Of a stretch of 64,000 bases of DNA, positions 21,011-33,638 are shown piece after piece; position 1 is the stretch's first letter; each line of letters opens with the position of its first letter. This stretch comes from Bromus sterilis. Taxonomy: Eukaryota; Streptophyta; Magnoliopsida; Poales; Poaceae. The stretch is from positions 381,827,016 to 381,891,015 of the forward strand of contig OX465597.1 in assembly GCA_950022295.1 (NCBI GenBank). The letters are read 5' to 3'. Under the pieces are notes generated by a model. The model saw nothing but the letters and a program-made list of their open reading frames with translations. It had not been told where the DNA came from and did no database searches. The position numbers and the translations under genes are program-made.

Positions 21011-24000
21011 ACTAATAGATATGAAAAATATTTGAGGTGACCTTACTATATACACGTGAGCCTCTCTCCCACAATCACTTATTCTTCCCTCCTCTCTCTT
21101 CCCCACTTCTTTCTAGCTTTCTCGCATTAATTAATCTCTCTCACACATTATTACATAATTTTACACAACTATACTTGTACTTTAGTGTTTACTTTACCTA
21201 GAATATCTATAACTAACATAAGATTTGATGTGTAGAAACTAAGGTACTTAGTAAAAAGGATTTCAAGGAGGTAACTAAACTACTTATCAAGGACAAAAGA
21301 GAGCTTTGAGTGTGTGATGGTTGTGATGAATGTATCAGTATCCACCGGGAGCTAGTGCTCCCGACAATTCGCTAGTTTATATATGCATGGTTGATTTTCT
21401 ATCTTGAGAATAGTCCATCAATAAGTGTTGCGTTCTAAGGAGGAGAATAATTTAACATGTTGCTACATTGAGCCTAGATGCACTTATAATTGTTCTCTTA
21501 GTAATTAATACAAATACTAAGACCCATTAAGGTAAAAAAACACAACTATAGACATATCTTCCTATAGGACCCCCTTAATTAATTCCCCTATGTTATAACT
21601 CACCTATGCTTAAAACAGCAATATCTATCACTCCGTCCTTCACACGTAAATTTATCATAATACACTGTATCACCTTAAGTAAAATAATATTGTGTAAAAT
21701 CTAACATTCAACCAATCATTATATTATTTTATCAATGCCATGGAACTGTGCACTACTCAAACATAGACAACATCATTGATTTTCGAAGAATTACATAGGT
21801 TTTATGGATGAGAATCCTCTGATAAAAGGAGGAAGATGGTGGTGGAGATGTTGGTGAAGTGGTTGGAGAGAATGGCGGTGTTTTGGCGCCACCAGAAGGG
21901 AAGAAGATACCCCTCCTTCACCTTCTTCATTGGCCTTCCCTTAGGTGGGAGAAGGGTTTCCCATATGTTTGTTGGTGGCCATGGATGTGGGGGACGAGAG
22001 CCTCCCCTTAGATGCCATTTGACTTTTGAGGGGGGTTGTTTTTTGACGGTGTTTTTAATATTCCTAGAGATACAAGGTTCCACAAGTTAAGAGACAAGTT
22101 TACGACCAAATTAAGGAGAGTTATAGAAGCTTCATGTAGCCTCTAGGTCCCCTCCCTGGGCATTCTAGGTCCTTAGGCGCCTATAATGCGCGCATATGCA
22201 CCATGGTCCTCTCTAGGTGTGGTTCCTAGCCCCATGGGTATCTTCTCGTTCAAAATTTTGCAATCTATTTTTTTGATTTTTTTCTAGGGATTAAAATAAT
22301 TATTTCCCTTGAAATATGAAAACATAAGAATATAGGAACTAATAGTGACACTTAATTAATAGGTTAGTTCAATAAAAATAATAGAAATTATTCCCGAAGG
22401 ATGCAAGAAAGATGATATAATGGCACGAAACATATAAAGATTATAGATACTTTGAGATGTATCACCATCCACCTAAGTTTTGGCTCAAATTTTGACTATC
22501 GAGTTGGTTAACGTCTATAACCGTAATGTTATGACCATTGAAATGTTGTTTTTTCTCAAACATATGTGTTTCTTTTAAAAGATGGATACTCCTCTGGCCA
22601 ATGATCACTTGTTGGGATAAAACCCAGTGTCGGTCATGAGTGTTTAGCCTCCCCAACAATAATAACTCAGGTTGCATATATTACTCGGCATAAAACCGTT
22701 GTCAAGAAATATATATTCTTATAGAGAAACAACCACAACTAGAACTTGATAGCCTTGACGTGATAAGAATATGTGTGTAGTATTGAAAAGCTCTATTAAA
22801 AAAACAGAGAAAGAATAAGGGATATGAGAGGAGCAACACCACTATCTTTCTTAGATATACACACACAAAAATTAAAGTAGCACTACATCCTAGCTGCATA
22901 GTGATCTCTACTCCTTGAGTTGATATCGATCATATGGCTTTCTCCAGTTTTAATGCCTAAATGCGTTGATGCAAGACTTTACGTACGAGGCATTATCTTG
23001 CGCTCAACTCTACATGAATAGTTTAGTGGTTGACTAACAAAGACAAACGATATTTGTTATTGTACATGATATGCCTCAGGTTGGTATTTTTATGTGACCG
23101 CTAATGCATAATTCCTTCTGTCTATGATGGTCATTACTTTGTTTCTAGCATAATTTTCAAATTACTTTTAAACCTTTTGCAATGGGAATTTTTTTTGGAC
23201 AAATTTGTTTATCTTTTCTTCACCTTCATGGCGATAGAACAAGATGATTGTGGTAAAATAAGGATATATGCTTTTGGGCTTTCGATATCAATGCAATAAT
23301 AAGGTTTTGTAACAATGAGCTAACCTAGTCAACTTTTATAGTCAAGGATGAATAAGGTTTAAGCGTTGGGAAGTTTATGACTCTATTTTTTGATCTATTT
23401 TAGAGCTCATTTGTAGCATAAAACTCACTATACCATTTATATCATGTCCCATTGAGCCAATTGCGGTTCCATTATGCATGATTTTCAGTTTGCATTCAAT
23501 TTATGTGAGCATTGCGTAGTCTTTAATTTTGTTGTTTTCTTTGTATTGGTATGTTTCTAGGTGATTTAGAACTCCGATCCCAAGGACTTAGAACGATGAA
23601 CCAAACCAATTTGGGGTCACTAATCATTAGACTTCCGTGAATTAAAAAAAAAAAGATTTCCCAACAATCCCAAATTAAAGATCCAATTCCATGATACTAT
23701 GAGGCTCGTCCATACAAATCCAAGATCTCAAGAACGCCGAAATAGAGTTTATATGAGAAAATGACAACCAAAATACGAAACTACATGCGCAACATCCAAA
23801 AAACAGAAGATGGGCTACGGTACAACCATACACAGTCGTACAGGACCTCGAGGGCTGCGAAATCAGCCATATCTTTTACGATTCTTCATCGATTTTACCT
23901 TCACTTGTTTATACAGGTTTCTTAGCAACCAAGGAAGACATTGGGAGAGGATTAGCCTCATCTAGAGCTATTGGATCAAATGAGAGAAGATACATCCACC

Positions 24001-24333
24001 GAGGAGACTTGTTGAGGCCGGCATTTATTCTTCATCAACCATAGGCGCAAGCCATATCCATCAACCATCATATCCCACCTATCACATGTTCAAGACATCA
24101 TCCACATCACGTCAAGAAATATTAGGGGGTTCTGCCAAGCCTCATCTCCACCCACTTCAACCTTGAAGGAAGGACGAGAAGTTAGCCACTATATGATTCA
24201 CCACCGTGGGGACGCATCATGCCGTAACCGCCCCGCTCTCGCCTCCATCGCCATCACTCCCTTTTTATCCGTCGTCACGACCTCTGTGATGGGTTATAAT
24301 CACTCTTGAATCCTTTTTATTAATGTGATGTTA
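21011..24333. other. Intergenic degenerate repeats, no gene
   Basis: A G-rich patch at about 21835-22040 ('ggtggtggagatgttggtga') gives open frames on both strands without a recognisable product and resembles worn LTR sequence. The remainder is AT-rich with no complete element that I can delimit. Confidence 0.45.
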
Positions 24334-24634
24334 TCTTCTATATCTAAATAGCTAGCCCCCACTAGCATTTTTTTCTCAACATGCAAGCATGCCACCTCAT
24401 CATTCAACATGCATGAGAAAAGACCCACCTTAATATGCCACTATGCATAATAATAATAAACCACTCTAACATGCAACATGCATGCATGCATGTGAATTTA
24501 GATTCTATTAATATATTTATATTAAATTTATATATTATTTCAAAACTTATTATTTCGAATATTCATGTTTCATTTAACGAAATATTCACTAAATTGGAAA
24601 AAGATTCCGCAACAACGTGCGGGGCATCATCTAG
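24334..24634 (+). mobile_element. Small non-autonomous Helitron
   Basis: It starts TCTTCTATATCTAAATAGCT after an A and ends CTAG before a T. The hairpin CCGC-aacaacgt-GCGG ends about eight bases before CTAG. Tandem 'catgcatg' motifs lie in the middle. It is about 301 bp and has no coding sequence. Confidence 0.8.
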
Positions 24635-24983
24635 TTTAAGTAATTATTGGTTGTAGGTGTGCTTATAAAGTACGTTGGTTATTTGATAGATGTCGTTTAT
24701 TCATGTGTGTCTCTTCATGTTATTGTGTACTTTTATGGTGACATAGTGATTGAAGATGTCCAATCCACCGGCCTAGTTGGAGACATCCAACTTCCTGGGC
24801 ACACATGAAGTTTTACATTTAATTTTGAACTGAACGACAAGTAGCAGAGAGACAAGTACTCTGCTCCTGGACCATGCATGTAGTAGAGAAACAAGTACTC
24901 TGCTCCTGGAAAGTCTTGGCTCCTCCAGTGCATGCTTTTCAAGTGCAAACTGTGATGTTAGACTCTGAATATTTACAGATTTC

Positions 24984-25583
24984 TCATTTGTGACCAGAGT
25001 ATATACATATTCTGTTGAAGTGCAAGACATTTGTGATCAGGGCATATACAACCAAGCAGCCGCTGCAGAATTGTTTCCTCACATACATCTTACGAAGAGT
25101 ATGAATCATGTTGAATGTGTGTGGGTACAGTTTGTAGGAAGCCATGCCACCCCTGCATGTTACCTGCACCGAGCTGTGCATTTCACATATAACATCGTCT
25201 CTCAAATTTTCAATGAAGTTTGAATGGTCAATAATGATAACCAACACCTTATGCTCTGCACTTGCTCTAATCATACCTTGCACATCATCATCTCCTCTAA
25301 TTTTTACCAGCCCATCTGAAATTAAACACCCAGGCCTACACCAATAGATATTGTGCTTCTCCACCGGATAGCTCAACCATTTCAAGTGCTCTTCAATAAA
25401 TGAGAATGAGAAATTAGAGCAGTAGTCCAGAATCTCCACAGTAGGGCTGACATACTCCAACTTGCTACTTGGTCCACAAAATATTCCATTGTGCTCAATT
25501 TCCAAACTAAAAAATGAAGATATCACTGCTTTTCCCATTGCTGCATCACACACTGCAAAACAATATAAAAATACACTCATCAA
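24984..25583 (-). pseudogene. PB1-like domain reading frame, MULE-associated relic
   Basis: The 199-codon minus-strand frame contains LEIEHNGIFCGPSSKLEYVS, LDYCSNFSFSFIEEHLKWLS and RPGCLISDGLVKIRGDDDV. This matches my memory of the PB1-like N-terminal module of plant Mutator-type transposase proteins (H-G-F--G-----YV, --DYC-----S, W-----L-DGL--I--D-D). The later part (after about residue 130) becomes irregular, and no MULE transposase domain, zinc finger or TIR follows, so it is a fragment. It could alternatively be one exon of a host gene derived from such an element. Confidence 0.55.
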
Positions 25584-27495
25584 CTTCCAAATTGAATTCT
25601 ACTTCTGTGCACTATATTATTCAGTTCATAACACATTATATTCTCAAAGCTCAACTATTTCAACAATGATACATGTTTAGCAGTACACAGCCATAGAAAA
25701 GAAGCCACACATTATCATTTTCTGTGCCTAAAACCACAACCATATCACCCAAAATCACTACTTTACCTCCTAAAACCTTGATATTTGCCTCCCAAATTAA
25801 ACACAACACATTAAACCTTAGGCACAATAATCAAACTGAACCAAACAATTCAATCCTGGTTCCCTCAATTTAATCTAGTGATAGTTACCCTTAACTAACT
25901 CCAAAATAATTATTTCTGGTACTTTGTGAGATGAGATAATAAATTATTAAAGATGGACAACTTATCACCATCAGGGCAATACTCTACAACAAGTGTCAAC
26001 AAGTCAATCCGGTTCGAGAAGCAATACAACGTGTACTAATTAGTGAGACTATTAGCAGTATAATACCACTTCAATTTGGAAACTATTTTGAGGCTCTAGA
26101 TAAAGATTGTAGAGGGGGATTAAAAGAAAGCATCAAACTGACAGTACGTGTACACTGTCAGCAGAAAAGAAACATTAATGTAGAACCATCCAAAAATACG
26201 GCTTGCTTGAATGTGTGTGTGTGCTGCAGACTCTTGGCCTTGACTCAGAAAAGGAGATCATCCAATGCTTGAATGCATACGTTCGGTCATCGGAAATATT
26301 CAATCTGATCATCCAATGCCATGGACTGAGGAGAGGAAATCACTGGCCCTTACCATATTCTGGAGGGTAACCATCCGGATCACGGACGAGACCAACCGAC
26401 TCAGGCGGCTCCATCGAGGCAGATACCGCCGGGGACGTCGTCAGTGTCGCTGCCGTCGTGAAGAACTGGTAGCGGCTGCGTCTCCCTAGCGAACAAGAAC
26501 AGGCAAATCCCCCGTATCACGTAACTGATGGGTACACCCCAGGCCCCACCGAACAGAACAACCATGTACGATTGGAATTTTCACTGAAATTCTAAGGGGA
26601 GTTTTGAAAAATTCACAAACCAAGGTCCGGCCTCGCTTCCACCAGCGTGGCGCCACGTGTTGATCTATGGTTGGCTGAGGGTTTATTTGCAACCGCTGAT
26701 GCAAGTTTAGGGGTGGTGGGATCACAATTTACAAGTTTATGGACTAAACCATCACACCCATTGCAACTTTGTGGGTCTCTAGTGCTCTTGCCTCTTTACT
26801 TATCACAATGGGCTACATAACCATATGCACTTGCAAGACATCGTGAAAAAAATTAAGTTTTGAAGTTCTTTACCATAGAAAAACACCTAAATTTGCACCT
26901 ACCATAGGGGCTTCACCCTCTTGTTTTCCGGACAAGAAAAAAAGTGTGTCTAGTCTTCTCGATAAATTAGATTTGAATAGGTTCACAATAATATGTCCCT
27001 AGTCCTTTAGCACCTTCGTTCTCTATGGTCTTTCAACAGAAAATAAGTTTCAAAATGGGCCATTATATATTGTTCTAAACATGCGCCTGCCATAGAGGCT
27101 TCCCCTCTTGTTTCCTGGACAAAAAATGTGTGTCCAATCTTCTGGATAAATACAACCTTCGTTATCAATGAATCAGTTTGACTTCCCCTGGTCTTCTAGA
27201 TGTAAGAAAACCACGTTTGTTTACTGTACACCATCTTGTTTGACCAAGCCTTCAGGCGCATCATATTACTCCTCGATGCACGGGAACCTCCCCCTATCGC
27301 CTTCTCGTCCGAGTTTGGTTCATCCGTTGACCAGTCACACGATCTTCCCTGCACGATGTTTTCCGCTGAGACACCGGGTCCGGAAAATGTGCGATCTCTT
27401 AGTGCTGAAGCATGATGTGTTTTCTCCTCTGAAACCACAAAAAAATTCCTCGTCTCAACCAGTTGGCGATGAATTTTCTCCAGGCAGAAAAGTTG
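25584..27495. other. Intergenic stretch upstream of hydrolase copy 2
   Basis: No gene is supported. A diverged direct repeat of about 75 bp occurs near 26899 ('ctaccataggggcttcaccc') and 27082 ('ctgccatagaggcttcccct'). The open frame at 27168-27536 has no recognisable product and overlaps the presumed promoter of the next gene. Confidence 0.5.
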
Positions 27496-27503
27496 TATAT
27501 ATA
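27496..27503 (+). promoter_or_regulatory. Putative TATA box of hydrolase copy 2
   Basis: TATATATA lies 140 bp before the ATG at 27636 and is followed by C/A-rich sequence that could be the 5' leader. Confidence 0.5.
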
Positions 27504-27635
27504 GATCCAGCACCACCGCTGGGTTTTTTACCTTGACAGTTTGCTGCTCGCTGTTGTATTCAGAGATCGCTTGGCTTGGAGACTTGGATCGTTTAACCCA
27601 TCATCCCCACGGCATTTCAGAAGAGCACTTTTCCA

Positions 27636-30600
27636 ATGGTAAATTCAGAAGCGGCCTGCTCTTCATTCTTCATTTCATTCACGTTGCTTTTGTCCTGTAC
27701 GAATCTTAGCTGCCAGTTTTGTGATCTCTGCAGGCTCACTACAAAGATGATATCAAGTATGAAGAGGTATGTTCTGTGACTGTTTGTCAAGAAGTTTTGG
27801 AACCGGGGACTTTTTATTATCTGGCTTCAGATTGTGTTTCCTAAAGCATTAGATGCAAACTTCAACTTTGGGCAGGGCTTCACCGTGAATTCACGAGGCA
27901 GCAGGCTCTTCACCTGCAAATGGACGCCCAAGAAACTGCAGCGCAAAGCTTTGATCTTCATCTGTCATGGTACCAATCCATTCTCCATAATTTCCATTCT
28001 GCAATCCGTTTTTTAGACAGAAGTGAAGTAAATTCATTGTTCTCTCTTCGTCAAAACTCAAAACTTCCAGGCTATGGAGGAGAGTGCAGCATATCGATGG
28101 CAGGTACTACTTCTATTCTTCAGCGTTGCAATTTTCTTCACCGATTCGCAACGATTTCAGTTTCACCATCCAAGATGGATGAGCTGAAACCTCTCCTTTC
28201 TAGTATCCGCTAACGAACTCCATTCCACGCAAATTCAGACACAGCGGCACGTTTGGTGCACGCCGGCTACGCCGTCTACGGGATAGACCAAGAGGGCCAC
28301 GGCAAATCCTCCGGCTCCAAAGGCTACATATCGAGCTTCAGCGACATCGTCAAGGACTGCTCCGACTATTTCAAGAGCGTCTGCGGTAAGAACAGAGCTC
28401 AAATTTACACAGCTCCATTATATCTCAAACGCATTTAAAAATATAAAACTGAAGTCTGGAATGGGTTTCGATTTGACGCGTCTCAGAGAAGCCGGAGAAC
28501 AAGACGAAGAAGAGGTTCCTCTACGGCTTCTCCATGGGAGGCACCGTGGTGCTCCAGGTCCACAGGAAGGACTCCATCTATTGGGACGGCGCCGTCTTGC
28601 TCGCTCCCATGTGCAAGGTCCACTTCTTGACCTGATCAAACCTGTCACTGGTCTTTCAAGAGCATTTCGTTTGCTCTTGTGATAACCTGTCAAATTGTCC
28701 TGAAATTCTCAATACGAAACTAGTAGATCTGTCGCATGATGGCTCAGTTATGTTTTTCTGAAGAAGATTGCTGACCTTTTTTTGATGATGCGGTGGTATC
28801 AGCTTGGCGATGGCATGCGGCCACATCCGGTGGTGGTGGGAGCTTTGAAGATGATCTGCGCCGTTGTGCCTAGCTGGAGAGTCATCCCTGCCCCAGATCA
28901 GCTTGACAAAGTCTGTAAAGATCCCCAGTTCAAGAAAGAGGTAATGCAAAACTGTCTCTACCATTTCCTTTTTTTTGCACGAAAAGAAAAATAGAAAACG
29001 GTTTTGATAATTTTGAGTTTACCGAGAATTTCTTAGTTGTACGTTGACACGGAGGATAACATCAATTTAGACATTGAAATTCGTTCAATATCTTATTAAA
29101 CCTTTCAGTCTTAACTGTCGACTGCAGAGTGCTTCGTTCAACCTTTTATTTTCTTTTTATGCACCATTTTATTGAAATCAGCTTAATTATCTCATGTTTT
29201 ATTAACTTACCAAATAATTTTTATTTTATTATAAGTCAATAAATGATTATTTCTGCTACATAAAAAATAGTGTTTATTTTCCTGTTAGGTTGAGGGCTTC
29301 GTTCAACATTTTATTATTATTTTTGTGCATCATTTCTTAAAAAGCATTTTAATATTTATACTTCATTACAACCCACATGCTATTATCTAGTCAAATAATA
29401 ATAATTAGTTAGCTTTCAACCTTTCACTCAACTGCACAAAACATTACATCTTGCTTCAGCCTCCCGCCCGAGATATAACCTCAACCTCCTATGTCACTCC
29501 TCACGAGCATCCCGGGAGCAACCCTAGCGTCGCCCCAAACCACCCCACCCCCTCGTCGCGCCATCGGACAAAGCCCACACAATGTCGGCGGCAGCGTATC
29601 ATTGCTCTCCCTCTCACGAGGCGCACGAGCGTCATGATGCAGTTCATCAAGCAGAGGCATGCGATCTCAATGAGGTTGACAACAGCTAGGATCGACGAGG
29701 CTCACGACAGATAGTATCGTCGTGGTTGCGTGTGCGCGTGGAGGAGGCGCGAGGGCGAGGCGCTAAGGAAGATCTAGCAAGGGTGTTGTGGTTGCGCAGG
29801 AGCACGATGAGGATGCTACACAATCGTGCGAGTGTGCGACGACTCGCCGATGCGAATCTGGCAAGGACGACGCGTCTGATGTGTGGATCTGGCGTTTGTG
29901 CAAGGCTTCATCGCTTTCCTTGCGACAAGGTTCGGCGATGCACGACCCCTGCCCCTGGCAGCGCCGTGCGATGCGGTGTCTCCCCCGACTATACATGGTA
30001 TTCGACAATGGTGGCATGACAGTCGAGCAACATGTTGCTTCACTAAGGACGACCCCAGCTTTGTCTCTACTTTGATGTGGCTTTGACTAGCTACAGATGT
30101 CGAGGCATCGACATGGCTGACTCCGGCTAGCTTAGATCTTGAGGCTCCAATATCTGATTTGGGAGTTCTTGGCTAGCTGTTGCGGGCTTTGTCGAACTAG
30201 TGTGTCTGGGCAAGGATAGGTGAGCAACTTTGCAGGTTGGAACCGGATGGAGGCCATGTGGAGTAGTTGACTTGTTCGGGGCAGTGGGTTGCGACACAGG
30301 GGGTGAAATCTTGACTGTGGTGATGGTTGGAGCCGACAATTGTGGTGTGTGTTGGGGGGGGGGGTCGCAACCTTCTTGAAGGCATTATCATGGTGATGTG
30401 TTCATCTCCCATATCACCCCTTTATTTGAGGGAAACCTCATACATGTTTCTGAATCGAAGATGACAACGCCTCACATTGTGCCCCTTCCAAGGGCTTCCT
30501 TTCCGGAGAAAGGGTCGGTTGGAGGGCTAGCGGCATGTGTGTGGGTGGTGAGAATGGTGGGGGTTCTTGCTATGGTCGAGGCACGGCCGCTAGATGACGA

Positions 30601-31657
30601 TTGTATTGGCGTTGGAGCTTCTATGGCAACAACAATGGGGTGAGCGATGTTGGGCCCGCACATGGTTGTTGTAGTTGTCTTTTCTTTGGGATATTTGTGG
30701 GTTTGTCTTGGGTTATTTATTGTCGCGTAGTTGAAGTTGTGTTAGTGGGGCTTGGGTGGCAACAGTGACAGGTTGTAGGTAGCATGTTCAACGATCTTCC
30801 ATGGAGTGAGCCTTGCTAGTTCTCCTTTGTAGCTCTCCGTTAGAATCAAAGTTGAGTTGTCACTTATTTCGGTTGGCTCCGTGATTGGCATGGTTTTCAT
30901 GTGGGTTCTGACGGCCTCAAGGGTGAAGCTTAGGTCAGTGATCTTTTAGGACGAAGTCGAAGTTGCTTCTTACGGCCTCGAGAATGAATGAGGATCAGAC
31001 ATGTCCTAGGAAAAGTGATGATGACGATTCCGTTGTGCTACCTTGATGAGGTGTGTGTGGGGTATCTTCTATTAACAATCAAATATGTGCATCAAAGACC
31101 ACACAAAGTCTTGGAGGGAATTGCATTTCAGAAAGAAGTAGAATGTTGGTATAATTGGTATTGTGGTATATTTTGGAAAGGAGGGAGTAAAAATACATGT
31201 AAAACCCTTTTGTGTTTCTCAATTTCTTTATAATTTATCCTCATATAATGTTATTGTTTCATTTTCTCCATTCTCACTATGTGAACAAACTTGTTACTCA
31301 ATTGTTTCACAGTGCTCACATTTCTGATTTGTTTCACAGATTCGCTCCAACCCATACATGTACAAGGGAAACATGGCGCTGCAGACAGGCCACGAACTCC
31401 TCACGATTAGCCTAGACATTGAGAAGAACATGCACGAGGTGACTTTTCCCTTCTTGGTGGTGCAAGGGGAGGACGACGTGGTGGCCGACCCCGCCGGGAG
31501 CATTCTGCTCCACGAGCGGGCGTCCAGCAGGGACAAGACCCTGAAGTTGTACCCCGGGATGTGGCACGTGCTCATGGCCGAACCGTCGGCCGACGTCGAC
31601 CGGATCTTCACCGACGTGATCTCTTGGCTCGACGAACGAGCGAGCGCCGGCAAGTGA
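27636..31657 (+). CDS. Monoacylglycerol lipase / caffeoyl shikimate esterase-like alpha/beta hydrolase, copy 2
   Basis: Exons are 27636-27638, 27734-27766, 27876-27969, 28071-28103, 28239-28385, 28487-28617, 28803-28940 and 31340-31657, all GT-AG, giving 298 aa. Exon 1 is inferred to carry only the start codon: ATG is followed directly by GTAAAT, and this is the only reading that joins in frame to the second exon (AHYKDDIKYEE). Landmarks are the oxyanion motif HGYGG (43-47), nucleophile Ser119 in GFSMGG, acid Asp239 in GEDDVVADP, and base His269 in GMWHVL. So the whole triad and fold core (IDQEGHGKSSG) are kept. There is no signal peptide. The last exon is undivided, whereas copy 1 has an intron there, and the seventh intron is 2.4 kb because of inserted sequence. 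A possible poly(A) signal (AATAAA) is near 31784. Substrate choice between monoacylglycerol and caffeoyl shikimate is not resolved. Confidence 0.88.
28941..31339 (+). other. Enlarged seventh intron of hydrolase copy 2
   Basis: The matching intron of copy 1 is only 184 bp (3899-4082). This one is 2399 bp. It contains an AT-rich direct repeat ('gcttcgttcaaccttttatt' near 29130 and 'gcttcgttcaacattttatt' near 29298), and a GC-richer block at about 29450-30950 with open frames on both strands and no recognisable protein. It also has a run of 14 G near 30352 and a Stowaway-like right end ('ggagggagta') near 31180. Insertion of at least one unclassified element is inferred. Confidence 0.6.
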
Positions 31658-33199
31658 TGGACAAATGTATAAGGAGCCGCCTTGTAGAATGCAGAGAGAT
31701 TATAGATACATTACATATCTAATCTAATCAAAACATTGTATTTTTACATGTATAGTGTGCAATTGTATCCGAAAAAATAAACATGGTGTTCGCAAATAGA
31801 GAAGATGGCTGTAACTTTAAGCTGGACTACTAGAATTGCTGGTGCCACCAAACAGCCTACAATAATTGTTGCTCTTGTCTTAGAAACAACTTAAAGTGAG
31901 GAAAATAAAACGGCTTTTATGATTTTCGCTTCAGCCTGACGAAAAGCGGTGTGCTGAGAGCGACGTGTCCCCCCGGGGACCAGATCCTACAACGTTTTTT
32001 TAATATATTCTATCCTACAACGTTCTGAGCGAGACACTGATTTGGCATCAAGATTCGTACACAGATCCAAATCTCACGCTCAAGCATACGTGCATAGATT
32101 GGAGACGGATTTAAATAACGCGGCCGCTGGGCCCGTGCGTGGGTCAGATCTGAGGAGTCCGAACAAGCTTCTTTCTAAAGTCAAAGCGTCTAACGAATCA
32201 GTCTTGTTGCAGTGACAGGTTTTGCGTTTCACACCCTGTGTTCTTCTCATTTGTCTTTTTGGAAATGTGGCTTCTTCCTTGGAAATTCTGAACGGATGAC
32301 CGAGTTTGTCGACAATGACACCTGAACACAAGTTTTCTGGTTGTGATAGCTACATTTTGACTAAACATGCTTGATTGCATCTATCTGCTCACGAGAGAAC
32401 ATAAGAGCATCTTTAAGAGCCTTCTTAAAAAGCTCCCTCCATAAATGATTATCGGAGCTCTTTCAATAACTTAAGGAGGTTCGCAGATGGATTATCTTTT
32501 TATACTCCCAATAAATTCTTTTCCAATACACAATCTGATGAACACTAGTAGCTGGGGTGCATCCTTGGTGCACCTCTTAGGCGTGATTGTGCGTACTAAT
32601 TTTGTTGTTCGATATGTTAATGTGTTTATATAATCTAAATTAAAAAAATCTCACTTTCATCTTTTAAAAATTTATTTTAAAAAACAGCATTTCCATCATA
32701 ATTTTTTTAAAGAAATCATCTCCATCGCAACCAACCAGCAAATACCACTTGGCATCGGTCGTTGAAAAAAAACCCTCACCTCCATCTTTAAAAAGAAAAG
32801 TGGGAAATGTAAACAAATTCACTTATATTTTCCTTTTTTCTCAATAATTTTTCTCACCAAAAAAATGTTTTCACCGCAGCCAACCAACGACTACCACTTG
32901 GCATAGCCCTTTGCTCGTCCTCTCTTTCGCTGTTGAAGAGTGTAATACCCAATTATCAATATGACGTCCTCTCTCCGGTGGTGGTGCGACATCGACGTGT
33001 GCTGGCGTTGGGCGAGCGACAACAAGCGACGATGGTGGTAGCAATGTGGACCTCAGCGGCGTCGCGGTAGTCTCCGGCAATGGCTTTGTTGACTTCGACG
33101 ATGGTCAATGGTCTTGACTGTGGCGTAGTGGACTTCAGCGACAACATGTAACACTCATTGAAAGAAGTATTAGTAGAGCCAAAATTTCACATTGTATTA
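31658..33199. other. Intergenic stretch, nothing recognised
   Basis: Contains the 3' region of hydrolase copy 2 and then AT-rich sequence. Open frames at 32080-32380 and 32871-33147 on the minus strand have no recognisable product. Confidence 0.5.
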
Positions 33200-33638
33200 G
33201 GAAGATGAGGTTGATTATTGGGATGTCCCAATAATCATATATTTCCAGTTATAACTCATTATTTATTTATTTATTTTAGCCATGCAACTATGTCATATAA
33301 GTCATGTGTTAGAAATTTTTCATTAGTTTAAGCCTGCATCACCACATCATCAACATGCATATTAGTCATAATTTATTTTTTATTAGATTTTGTATTTGTA
33401 TGTATGTTATATATATTGGGAAACTGCAACATGCCTATGTAGTTCATCGTTAACATTTTTGTTTAAGAATGACATTCCTTTACTATAATTTGAAAACTTG
33501 TTTTAAAACACTTCATTTTTTAGCTCAAATTTTCTTTTCATAAGATTTAATGTTTTAAATATCCCACAAAATATATTATCTGTTAACGACTATTTCTTCT
33601 AACAAGATTTTCACAGTAAGGCGTGGGATATAATCTAG
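33200..33638 (+). mobile_element. Decayed Helitron, 3' end only clear
   Basis: The stretch ends 'gcgtgggatataatctagtt', that is CTAG at 33635-33638 followed by T. The preceding 'cacagtaaggcgtggg' looks like a mutated form of the hairpin at 24605-24622. The 5' end is not identified; the start given is approximate. Confidence 0.45.

Noticed and set aside
21802..22090. Overlapping plus and minus frames of 84-93 codons near 22 kb
   Set aside because: Composition-driven; the peptide resembles translated LTR sequence rather than a protein family.
27168..27536. 122-codon frame before hydrolase copy 2 as a separate gene
   Set aside because: No recognisable product; it overlaps the putative TATA box and leader of the hydrolase gene.
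29451..30663. Several overlapping open frames within the hydrolase copy 2 intron
   Set aside because: Frames are open on both strands with no recognisable domain; treated as inserted non-coding sequence.
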